Shown piece after piece: positions 34,975 to 42,704 of a stretch of 63,439 bases of DNA. Source of the stretch: Candidatus Bathyarchaeota archaeon. Lineage in GTDB: Archaea > Thermoproteota > Bathyarchaeia > Bathyarchaeales > Bathycorpusculaceae. The stretch covers positions 1 through 63,439 of the forward strand of contig JARYLR010000006.1 of assembly GCA_029907545.1 (NCBI GenBank), given 5' to 3'. Numbering within the stretch: position 1 is the stretch's first letter; each line of letters opens with the position of its first letter. Both the position numbers and the translations under genes were made by a program. The notes under the pieces are model-generated. The model had not been told where the DNA came from. It saw nothing but the letters and a program-made list of their open reading frames with translations, and ran no database searches.

Positions 34975-35404
34975 GTGGTTCATGGTTTCGCTGTTGCTTG
35001 CTTGCTGGGCATTGATTGCTTCGTTTCTAGCAGCATACTATACGATTAGATATCTTGACCTGCATGAAAGAATTGGAGGCGTCTTGATGAGCGTTAACAT
35101 AGGCATTGACTATGGCAACGGCTCAAGAACATGGCTGAATCAGACAAAGGCATTTTCAGGACAAACCCTTTTTGACGTTACAAAGCAGGTCGCTAACGTG
35201 ACATACAACACTGGCGCTTACGGAACTGAAATTCTCTCAATCAACGCGGTTAGTAAACAAGGCAGTTTCGGTTGGACCTATTGGGTTTGGAACAGCACGG
35301 CCAATGCATGGCTGATAGTTTGGGAAAATGTTGACAGCTATGTGGTTGCGAACGGCGAAACCTTCATGTGGTACTACCAGAATGGGTTTAACCCGCCACC
35401 ATAG
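34955..35404 (+). CDS. Membrane-anchored DUF4430 protein
   Basis: 149 residues from GTG at 34955, with AGGAGG at 34941-34946. One N-terminal transmembrane helix (about 10-32) then an extracellular DUF4430 domain (VNIGIDYGNGSRTWLNQTKAFSGQTLFDVTKQ and YWVWNSTANAWLIVWENVDSYVVANGETFMWYY). DUF4430 occurs beside vitamin or B12 uptake systems and probably captures the ligand outside the cell. Its gene begins inside the S-component gene, so the two are co-translated. Confidence 0.8.
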   Translation: MRLLRNKWFMVSLLLACWALIASFLAAYYTIRYLDLHERIGGVLMSVNIGIDYGNGSRTWLNQTKAFSGQTLFDVTKQVANVTYNTGAYGTEILSINAVSKQGSFGWTYWVWNSTANAWLIVWENVDSYVVANGETFMWYYQNGFNPPP

Positions 35405-35510
35405 ATCTTTTAACTACATGCTTTTTTTAATATATTTCCTTCATCTTTGCCTCTATTTCTTCGGCAAAACAATTTTAAACTAAAACATCCGTGATACAGT
35501 AACCAACGAC

Positions 35511-36221
35511 ATGAGGCTGAAAGTTTTGAAAGAAACATTGCGACTGCTTTCGCAAGTTCGACGAGAAGGCAGAAAAAACTTGCTCGAAACCGAAGCCAAA
35601 GCGGTATGCCGCGAATATGAGATACCCGTAGTCAGAACCGAATTGGCGGAAACACAGGAAAAAGCAGCTAAACTTGCGAATGAAATCGGGTATCCTGTAG
35701 TGTTGAAGATTGTTTCGCCCGATGTTCTCCACAAGTCTGATGTCGGCGGAGTAGCCTTAAACCTGAAAAACACTAATGAAGTCAAAACCGCGTACAACAG
35801 CATAATCAAAAACGTGAAAAAACATAATGCAAAAGCCAGAATCACAGGCATACTTGTACAGGAGATGGCTCCTCCGTCAACGGAAGTTATAGTTGGCGTA
35901 ACCAAGGATCCGCAGTTTGGTCCAGCGCTGATGTTTGGTCTAGGCGGGGTCTTCGTTGAAGTCTTGAAAGATGTGACTTTCAGAATCGCTCCAGTCAGCG
36001 AGGAAGAGGCTCGCCAAATGATCAGCGAAGTGAAAGCTTACCCACTGCTTAAAGGGTATCGGAATACGCCGCCTGCAGACATCGAAGCCATTGTCAAGAT
36101 TCTGCTCAACACGTCAAGGCTTGTTATGGATCATCCGGAAATCAAGGAGCTTGACCTCAATCCGATAATGGTTTACCAGAAAGGCGCAAAAACCGTTGAC
36201 GCAAGAATAATTCTCGAATAA
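35511..36221 (+). CDS. ADP-forming acyl-CoA synthetase beta subunit (ATP-grasp)
   Basis: 236 residues, the usual length of the beta subunit of archaeal ADP-forming acetate/acyl-CoA ligase. PVVLKIVSPDVLHKSDVGGVALNL is the ATP-grasp nucleotide loop, LVQEMAPPSTEVIVGVTKDPQFGPALMFGLGG the central block, and ELDLNPIMVY the metal-binding end. It makes ATP from acyl-CoA, ADP and phosphate together with an alpha subunit, which is not adjacent here, so the partner is encoded elsewhere. Typical of peptide-fermenting archaea. Confidence 0.9.
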   Translation: MRLKVLKETLRLLSQVRREGRKNLLETEAKAVCREYEIPVVRTELAETQEKAAKLANEIGYPVVLKIVSPDVLHKSDVGGVALNLKNTNEVKTAYNSIIKNVKKHNAKARITGILVQEMAPPSTEVIVGVTKDPQFGPALMFGLGGVFVEVLKDVTFRIAPVSEEEARQMISEVKAYPLLKGYRNTPPADIEAIVKILLNTSRLVMDHPEIKELDLNPIMVYQKGAKTVDARIILE

Positions 36222-36260
36222 GACGCCTCCTTCCCAAGCTCTCAGAGAGGTGAATAAGCG

Positions 36261-37136
36261 TTGTCAGCCAAGCAGCAAACCCGAGAGATCGAAGAACTGT
36301 CTGAAAAGCTCTCTGAGCTGAAAGCGCAAAAGGCTTGTCTTGATGAAGAAGCCCAGAGACATGCTGAAAGAAGAGACAAACTTAACGAGCAAACGCGAAC
36401 GCTAAGAAAAACGATCGCTGAACTTCGAAGCGAAAGAGACAGCTTAAACGAGCAAGTTAAAGACCTAAAAATGACGCGGGACAGCTTAAGGGAGAAAACA
36501 CGCGCAAACATCTCGGAAATAAAAACCTTAAGACAAGAATACAAGGCAGCCGCTGAAAAGAAGACGTCTAGAAGCCAAAAATCGCTGCAGGAAGAAGTTG
36601 AGAAGCTTGACTGGAGAATCCAGACAACGACTCTAAGCTTGCAGGAAGAAAAGGAACTTGTCACACGGGTGCGACTTCTTGAAACCCAGCTAAACGTCTA
36701 CAGAAAACTTGACAGCCTCAGACAAAAGATAGCAGCGCTGCAAGCCGAGATCAAAGCCTTGGAAGCTCAAGGTAAACAGTGCCACGAGAAGCTGACAGGA
36801 ACGGCGCAGAGAAGCCAAACTCTCCACCAGAAAATGCTTGAAAAAGCTGAAGAGCAAAAGAAGCTTCAAGCCGACGCAGACAGCGCGCACATGCTTTTCC
36901 TCAAGACAAGAGAAGAAGCCAAAGCCGTCCAAGCTACCATGGCCGAAGTTGTAGGGCAGATGAAGCAAAAGAAGCATGAAGCACGTGAAGAGGCAGAGAA
37001 GGAAAGGGCTGAGGATGAGAAGACTCTGCGTGAAAAGCTGACAAAGGAGGCAGAAGAAAAGCTGAAGCGCGGCAAGAAGCTGACGTGGCAACAGTTCCAG
37101 CTGCTTGCTAAAGACGACGAAGCGGAGCAAGACTAG
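36261..37136 (+). CDS. Coiled-coil protein (COG1340-like)
   Basis: 291 residues from TTG with GAGGTG upstream. Almost entirely heptad repeats (Leu/Glu/Lys/Gln/Arg-rich) between residues 5 and 260, with a Lys-rich C-terminal tail ending KKLTWQQFQLLAKDDEAEQD. This matches archaeal coiled-coil proteins of COG1340, conserved but of unknown function and often placed near nucleic-acid or phosphatase genes. No enzymatic motif. Cytosolic. Confidence 0.75.
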   Translation: MSAKQQTREIEELSEKLSELKAQKACLDEEAQRHAERRDKLNEQTRTLRKTIAELRSERDSLNEQVKDLKMTRDSLREKTRANISEIKTLRQEYKAAAEKKTSRSQKSLQEEVEKLDWRIQTTTLSLQEEKELVTRVRLLETQLNVYRKLDSLRQKIAALQAEIKALEAQGKQCHEKLTGTAQRSQTLHQKMLEKAEEQKKLQADADSAHMLFLKTREEAKAVQATMAEVVGQMKQKKHEAREEAEKERAEDEKTLREKLTKEAEEKLKRGKKLTWQQFQLLAKDDEAEQD

Positions 37137-37261
37137 AAAAAATAACGCAGACGTCAAAATACGCACGGATAAAGTGAGCATTTCACTTCATTCTACATGT
37201 TTGAAGTCTTGATGTCAAGGGTGTCTTTTTATTTCAGCATTGCTTACACTTAGCGGATGTC

Positions 37262-38227
37262 ATGTTGGCAAGCATAAAAGCACTCGGCACTATTTCAAGA
37301 GCAGAATTTCTTCTACCAAACTTGGGATCGCTGATCATGGGGCTTGCTTGGGGAGCTACAGCATCAACAAGCATTGGAGAACTCGCTGTTCTGATAGCCC
37401 TGTCCTTCGCCATAATCAACCTAAGCTCCGCCATAGGCGCGCAGGCTAACACACTCTCCGACCGCGAACTAGATGCAAAAGACGAGCGTAAGACGCAACT
37501 TGTCGAAGCTATGAATTCTTTCGGCGAAAGAAGACTGAAAACTGTGCTGGCGATCGAGTTTACGCTTACCCTAATTCTGGTCTCCACCTTCATGTACGTC
37601 CAACAGAGAATAATCCTTTTGCTATTGTGGATTCTTGGGATAAGTCTGGGCGGCGCCTACTCTCTTCCGCCGGCAAGACTGAAATCGCGAAGCTGGCTGG
37701 CGCCCGTCTCGTTAATTCTCGTTCTCGCCTTCTTTCCGGTTCTATTTGCTTACTACTCTTTCACAGACGAGTTGAACCCTTTCTTTTTAATGTCGCTAAC
37801 AGGATTAGCCTTAACGGTATATGGTGTTATAGTTCCAACCGAAATCAGAGACTACTTTGGGGATAAGTCAATAAGCATAGAAACTTTCACGGTGCACATC
37901 GGTCTTGTCAAAGCATCGATGCTGGCAATACTGCTTCTATCTGCAGGGGCAATGCTGACAGCGGTAGCTTTTCTTTTGCAGTTTGCCTATGGTCAACGCC
38001 TGTTTTTGGGTAGTCTGGTCGCTGCGATACCAATAGCCGCGTTCACGGTGCTGAAGCAGTTTAGAAAGCTACACATTTTGGCGCGAGAATACGCATCCAC
38101 CAAAGACGAATCAGTTAAGAATCAAATAGTGAGCGTGTCCTCGCAGAATCCCCGCTGGATAATGATAATCACGCAGACTTACAGCATAATCTCTGTAGTA
38201 ATGCTAGCAAGCAAATTCCTGCTCTAG
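37262..38227 (+). CDS. UbiA-family prenyltransferase
   Basis: 321 residues with eight to nine transmembrane helices. The first Asp-rich motif is NTLSDRELDAKDERKT and the second is EIRDYFGDKSISIETF, the two Mg2+-prenyl-diphosphate sites of UbiA proteins. In archaea such enzymes make digeranylgeranylglyceryl phosphate, quinones or haem-type lipids; the motif spacing does not decide. It is followed eight bases later by a flavodoxin gene. Confidence 0.88.
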   Translation: MLASIKALGTISRAEFLLPNLGSLIMGLAWGATASTSIGELAVLIALSFAIINLSSAIGAQANTLSDRELDAKDERKTQLVEAMNSFGERRLKTVLAIEFTLTLILVSTFMYVQQRIILLLLWILGISLGGAYSLPPARLKSRSWLAPVSLILVLAFFPVLFAYYSFTDELNPFFLMSLTGLALTVYGVIVPTEIRDYFGDKSISIETFTVHIGLVKASMLAILLLSAGAMLTAVAFLLQFAYGQRLFLGSLVAAIPIAAFTVLKQFRKLHILAREYASTKDESVKNQIVSVSSQNPRWIMIITQTYSIISVVMLASKFLL

Positions 38228-38234
38228 CAGGTGT

Positions 38235-38750
38235 GTGGCAACATTAAAAAGGCTTCGCGACACAATAGAAACAGAGGAAAAAGGTTTGAAAATCCTAGTT
38301 GTGTACGATACGGTTTCAGCGATCAAAAATACTGAGAAAATTGCGGTCGCGCTAAGCGAGGTTCTGAAGGAAAAAGGGCTTGACGTGGACTGCCTATACG
38401 TGAAGAACGCTGACCCTTCAAGTGTAAAAAGTTACGATGGTGTCCTTGCTGGCGCGCCTACCATGGCGTTTAGAGCCACACGAGACATCATGGGCTTCTT
38501 GGACAGCCTTGCCAAAGACACTTTTGCCGGAAAACTTGCCGCGGCTTTCGACACGCAAGTGCAAAGCAGAATCAGCGGAAACGCAGCTAAGGGAATAGAG
38601 AAGAAGCTTCAAAAACTCGGCTTCAAAATAGCCGCGCCGCCATTGGTCGCTTATGTAGAGAGAAAGATGAAGGAATACTATCTCAAAGAGGGAGAACTGG
38701 AAAAAGCGAAGAGATACGCAGAAGACCTTGCGAAGGCGCTTCGTTCTTAA
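38235..38750 (+). CDS. Flavodoxin-like protein
   Basis: 171 residues from GTG at 38235; a TTG at 38285 would start exactly at KILVVYDTVSAIKNTEK, the usual flavodoxin N-terminus, and cannot be excluded. The FMN phosphate loop (YDTVSAIKNTEKIA) is clear, followed by LAGAPTMAFRATRDIMGFL and a Rossmann-like alternation. It carries electrons using FMN or is a related NADPH:FMN-binding protein. It is co-transcribed with the UbiA gene, so it may serve a redox step in lipid modification. Confidence 0.8.
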   Translation: MATLKRLRDTIETEEKGLKILVVYDTVSAIKNTEKIAVALSEVLKEKGLDVDCLYVKNADPSSVKSYDGVLAGAPTMAFRATRDIMGFLDSLAKDTFAGKLAAAFDTQVQSRISGNAAKGIEKKLQKLGFKIAAPPLVAYVERKMKEYYLKEGELEKAKRYAEDLAKALRS

Positions 38751-38913
38751 AAGAACTATGCCACATCACTCTGCAAGAGAAATGGCAGTCACGGCTAACT
38801 CTGGCTGGTGAGTATCCCTCGACTGAAAGCTTGCTTTGTGTGCTTGCGTAAGCTGAAACGCGCACATGGAAAAGGCAATATACCCCAGAGGTTTATTGAG
38901 CTTGCTGAGCCTC

Positions 38914-39936
38914 ATGGATGCCGAACAGCTTATCAAAAAGCTTCCTAAGGCTGAACAACACGTTCACATAGTGGGCTCAACCAGACCTGAGACTCTGCTG
39001 TGGCTTGCAGAAGACAGCGGACTGCCTAAGCTTTTCAAGACTGCCAAGGATGCTCGACGCTTCTTCAAGTTCAGGGATTTTCCTCACTTTATCGACGTGT
39101 ACTGCACGGTTGTTGACTTCGTCACCAAAGAAAGTCAATTGGAACGCCTCACCTACGAGTTGCTGGAGTCAGATGCTCGGTGCAACGTTAAGTATGTTGA
39201 AGCCAGCTTCTCCGCTCCGGATCACGTGCTCAGGGGGCTTGATTATGGAAAGATGCTTGACGCAGTGAACCGAGGAATAAGCCGCGCGAGAATGGGCTTC
39301 GGAGTAGAGTGCAATATTCGAGTTGATCTTGTCAGAAACTATGGACCAGAAAAAGGAATGGAAGTCCTAGACTGGATAGAAAGCAAGAACGACAACGTCG
39401 TATCAATCGACTTAGGAGGAAGCGAGGAACGATTTCCAGCAAAACCCTACAAGCAAGCATATCAGAGAGCAAGAAAAATGGGTCTCCACCTAGTTGCTCA
39501 CGCAGGAGAAGCAGCAGGACCAGAAAGCATTTGGCAGGCGGTTAACGAGCTTGGAGTTGAACGCATTGGGCATGGAGTAGCTGCTACCGATGATCCCGCG
39601 CTTTTGAGGCATCTGAAAACAAAAGGCATCGCAATAGAAGCTTGCCTAACCAGCAACGTAAAAACCCGCGTCGTACGCACGCTTAAGAACCACCCCATCA
39701 AGACTTTTTACGATTCAGGCTTAACGGTCACTGTGAACACGGATGACCCCTCAATGTTTGGGACAGACATGAACAAGGAATATCTGCAGCTTCACCGCCA
39801 GCTTGACTTTTCACCATCTGAGCTCTTCAAGCTTAGCCTTAATGCCTTAAACTCCTCTTTCCTTCCCGAAGAATCCAAGTCGAGAATGCGCAAGGCTTTC
39901 ATTAAAGAATATGATCGCTTGCTGAACAAAGGATAG
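38914..39936 (+). CDS. Adenosine deaminase family protein
   Basis: 340 residues from ATG at 38914 (MDAEQLIKKLPKAEQHVHIVGS); the longer frame from 38866 adds 16 unconvincing residues. HVHIVGS gives the metal HxH, HAGEAAGPES the His and catalytic Glu, and IGHGVA and TDDPSMFG the remaining metal ligands. Family members deaminate adenosine or adenine-like bases. Substrate preference is not readable; the HIVGS variant in place of HLDGS suggests a divergent subgroup. Confidence 0.85.
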   Translation: MDAEQLIKKLPKAEQHVHIVGSTRPETLLWLAEDSGLPKLFKTAKDARRFFKFRDFPHFIDVYCTVVDFVTKESQLERLTYELLESDARCNVKYVEASFSAPDHVLRGLDYGKMLDAVNRGISRARMGFGVECNIRVDLVRNYGPEKGMEVLDWIESKNDNVVSIDLGGSEERFPAKPYKQAYQRARKMGLHLVAHAGEAAGPESIWQAVNELGVERIGHGVAATDDPALLRHLKTKGIAIEACLTSNVKTRVVRTLKNHPIKTFYDSGLTVTVNTDDPSMFGTDMNKEYLQLHRQLDFSPSELFKLSLNALNSSFLPEESKSRMRKAFIKEYDRLLNKG

Positions 39937-39958
39937 GGCCGGAAGGAGCCCCAATGCT

Positions 39959-41089
39959 TTAGGTGTGGGGAAGCTTTCTTATGCTTTCCCTTCGCCTTCG
40001 ATCTCTCTTCTGAGTTACAAGTCTCTTCATCTTGCTCTGGATACCATCGAAAAGTGTAGGCAGATCCCACCCCTCCTCAGAATACGTAAACACGTTCCCC
40101 GCCGCCTTAATTGAGACACGGACTTCGTACCGGCGTTTCTCGCTGCTCTTGCTCTTCGCCTTGATCATCGCGCGGATCTCCTCCACCTTAGGAAAGGACT
40201 TTTGCAAGCTCTGGGCTTCTCTGAAAAACTTTACTTTTGCTAGGTGCGCCTCAAAGGGGTCTTTCGGAAGTCCAACAATGTATGCTGGAACCTCAAGTGT
40301 TTCTGGCTCAGCAAGCAGACCAACGAAATCTCTGTAGGTCACTATTCCCTGAAGCTCGTCCCAAAGCTTCACGATTGCATAGGTCTTTCCCTGATCAAGC
40401 ATGTTTTTCAACACTTCTTGAGCTTTCTCGTCGGGGCTGCAGACCAAGGGGTCTGTATCCATCAACGCTGAGACCTTCAGATCAGCCAACCCTATTCGCT
40501 CGTGGAAGTACATGTCTCTGGAGAGCCTTTCTTTCGGGAACATCAGAAAGACTATATGGTGCGAAGAGATTATTCCGCATAGTTTGCCTGAATCCAGTAC
40601 CGGCAGCTGATCTATGCTGTTTTCGATCATTAGGTTGCGTGCCTTGGAGAGCGAGTCATTCTTACCTACGGTGACCAGATTTCTCTTCATAAGCTTGTTA
40701 ACTGGAACGTTGCTGAAATCTTTAACGCCTAGCAGTGCCTTGCACACTGATTGTGCGGTTACGGCGCCTTCGATGTTTCTTTGGCTGGAGACTGGCAGCG
40801 TTCGAAGCCTATAATCATTCATCAGTTTCGCAGCCCTTGACACCGTGTCTTCCGGCGAGACCTTCAGCAGGGAAAACATCAGAGACGAAGCCTTCATGTT
40901 CATAATGTCTGAAGCCTTCAGAACCTCCCTCATCGGAACTATGCCGAGCTTGCTTCCATCTTGAATAAAAACCTCATAGAGGCTATTGTTTTTCATAATT
41001 CCGATAATCTCAGATACTGGAGAAGAAGAAGGAACAATGACTGGCGTAGTTAAGAACTCCGCGACTTTAGAAGATTTCAAGTTTTCCAA
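39959..41089 (-). CDS. CBS-domain protein with HPF-like ribosome-binding C-terminus
   Basis: 376 residues. Four CBS motifs (two Bateman pairs) span about residues 7-265; they normally bind adenine nucleotides such as AMP or ATP. A linker leads to RRYEVRVSIKAAGNVFTYSEEGWDLPTLFDGIQSKMKRLVTQKRDRRR (about 315-365), which resembles the hibernation-promoting-factor/sigma-54-modulation fold. The fusion suggests an energy-state sensor that acts on the ribosome. It is convergent with the adenosine deaminase gene, 22 bases apart. Confidence 0.75.
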   Translation of the reverse strand: MENLKSSKVAEFLTTPVIVPSSSPVSEIIGIMKNNSLYEVFIQDGSKLGIVPMREVLKASDIMNMKASSLMFSLLKVSPEDTVSRAAKLMNDYRLRTLPVSSQRNIEGAVTAQSVCKALLGVKDFSNVPVNKLMKRNLVTVGKNDSLSKARNLMIENSIDQLPVLDSGKLCGIISSHHIVFLMFPKERLSRDMYFHERIGLADLKVSALMDTDPLVCSPDEKAQEVLKNMLDQGKTYAIVKLWDELQGIVTYRDFVGLLAEPETLEVPAYIVGLPKDPFEAHLAKVKFFREAQSLQKSFPKVEEIRAMIKAKSKSSEKRRYEVRVSIKAAGNVFTYSEEGWDLPTLFDGIQSKMKRLVTQKRDRRRRESIRKLPHT

Positions 41090-41335
41090 TGAAATTCACC
41101 TTCTGCAACTCTGTTCGATGAATTATCTATTGGTAGCATTTAAGCTCTACTAAGAGTTGCTGGACCTTGTTTAACGTCATAGTTGCTCTGTTCACCGCGT
41201 GAACACGGCAGATTCCTTCGCGGCTCCAAGAATGACTGAGTCCGATTATGTTTGCAGATAGCAAATTGTTTGAAATGAAAGTGATAATTGCGCAAGTCAT
41301 AAAAGCCACGTCAACCGAATGACAGTTGAAAACAA

Positions 41336-41920
41336 ATGAGTGAACTTAAAGATATTGACTTCAAGGTTCTTCTTGAGCTAATTAAGAACTCAAAGCTCAG
41401 CGATAGGTTGCTAGCAAAGAAGACCGGCGTCTCTCAGCCAACAGTCACAAGAAGCCGAGCTAGACTTGAGAGAGAAGTTATCGAAACCTACACAGTTGTT
41501 CCGAAATGGGAAAAGCTTGGATACGAGATACTTGCAATAACCCTTGTCAAAAGCAAGGCAAAACTTGCAACCAAAGCTAGATACGGCGAAGTCCGGGAGA
41601 AAGGCTTTGAATGGCTGTTCAAGCAGCGCTGCATAATAATGGCTGGTGGGTGTCAAGGCTCAGGAATCAACTCGTTCATGATTTCACTTCACAAAAGCTT
41701 TCCTGACTACGACGAGTTCATGTACAGGTATAAGCTTGAGTGGGGAGACAACATCGACGATGTGCAGACAGTTTTCGTGAGCCTCGTCGGAAGAGGTCTT
41801 CTGAAGCCTTTGAACTTTAAATATCTTGCAGAGGCAGAGTCGCCGGATACTGCATGTGCCGAGTGCCCTCGTCCTGGCAAGACCAAGCTTTCGTCGAAAA
41901 AAGGCGGACAGACTGTTTGA
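41336..41920 (+). CDS. Lrp/AsnC-type transcriptional regulator
   Basis: 194 residues. The N-terminus (DFKVLLELIKNSKLSDRLLAKKTGVSQPTVTRSRARLE) is a winged helix-turn-helix of the Lrp type. A central domain of about 100 residues may be a diverged RAM-like sensor. A Cys pair (TACAEC) follows near residue 173. Monocistronic; its target is unknown. Confidence 0.75.
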   Translation: MSELKDIDFKVLLELIKNSKLSDRLLAKKTGVSQPTVTRSRARLEREVIETYTVVPKWEKLGYEILAITLVKSKAKLATKARYGEVREKGFEWLFKQRCIIMAGGCQGSGINSFMISLHKSFPDYDEFMYRYKLEWGDNIDDVQTVFVSLVGRGLLKPLNFKYLAEAESPDTACAECPRPGKTKLSSKKGGQTV

Positions 41921-42170
41921 CTGCGCGTTGGAAGCTTTCTATTTGGAAGCTGTTCTGCTGGTTGCTAGACGTATCTGGAGGCAGCGTGTTGGTGGAGGGT
42001 TGGCGCTGAGTGTCGGAAAGTCTTAAGCACATTTCTCATATTCTAGAATTGGGGTTCTTTTGGCTGGAAACACTTTTCTAGGCTAGTTTGTTTACGCTGA
42101 TTCTGTGTATGCTGCACATGCGCTTTCCGCGAGTGCATTCAGCTATTTTTCATTTTGTTGTGAAAAGGAT

Positions 42171-42230
42171 TTATATAATAAAACGCTAGATACAGCGTTG
42201 CTTTTAGCTATAAAACACTAGAAAACTGTG
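42171..42230 (+). promoter_or_regulatory. nrd promoter with possible tandem NrdR boxes
   Basis: TATA box TTATATAATA at 42171-42180. Box 1 ACGCTAGATACAGCGT (42183-42198) has perfect five-base arms and matches 12 of 16 positions of the bacterial NrdR box consensus. Box 2 ACACTAGAAAACTGTG (42215-42230) matches mainly in its left half. They are 32 bases apart, about three helical turns, as in bacterial NrdR sites. Confidence 0.45.
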
Positions 42231-42257
42231 AAGCGCATACAATTGTGGGAAAAACCG

Positions 42258-42704
42258 ATGAGATGCCCCTACTGTGGATCCGAAAATCTGAAAACGCTTG
42301 AAACACGAGACTCGCCCGACAACACGGTGCGAAGACGCAGAGAATGCGCTGACTGCGGTAAGCGCTTCACAAGCTACGAGTACGTGGAAACCGTGGAACT
42401 CATGGTCAAGAAGAAAGACGGCAGGCTCGAGCGCTTCGACCTAAATAAGATCGTCCGGGGCTTGCAGAAAGCCTGCGAGAAGAGACCAGTAACCATGGAT
42501 CAGATTCACGAGCTAGCGGAAAAGGTTAGGCAAGATTTGACTCTGCGTGGTAAAGAGGAGGTAAGCTCGCGGGAAATCGGTGATCTGGTCATGAAACACT
42601 TGAAGAGTCTTGACCGTGTAGCTTACATCAGGTTTGCCTCAGTCTACAGGGAGTTTGAGGAGCCTGCTGACTTTCAGAAGTTGCTTAAGGAGGTTAAAGC
42701 ATGA
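42258..42704 (+). CDS. nrdR: NrdR transcriptional repressor
   Basis: 148 residues starting MRCPYCGSEN at ATG 42258; the GTG at 42228 would add ten residues and lies in the proposed operator. A zinc ribbon (Cys3, Cys6, Cys30, Cys33) is followed by an ATP-cone (about 45-140: VKKKDGRLERFDLNKIVRGLQKACEKRPV), exactly the NrdR layout. It senses ATP/dATP and represses ribonucleotide reductase genes. The stop overlaps nrdD by four bases (ATGA). Confidence 0.95.
   Translation: MRCPYCGSENLKTLETRDSPDNTVRRRRECADCGKRFTSYEYVETVELMVKKKDGRLERFDLNKIVRGLQKACEKRPVTMDQIHELAEKVRQDLTLRGKEEVSSREIGDLVMKHLKSLDRVAYIRFASVYREFEEPADFQKLLKEVKA

Noticed and set aside
41826-42026. ORF overlapping the end of the Lrp-type gene
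   Set aside because: Shifted frame over a supported gene, no ribosome-binding site, no motif.
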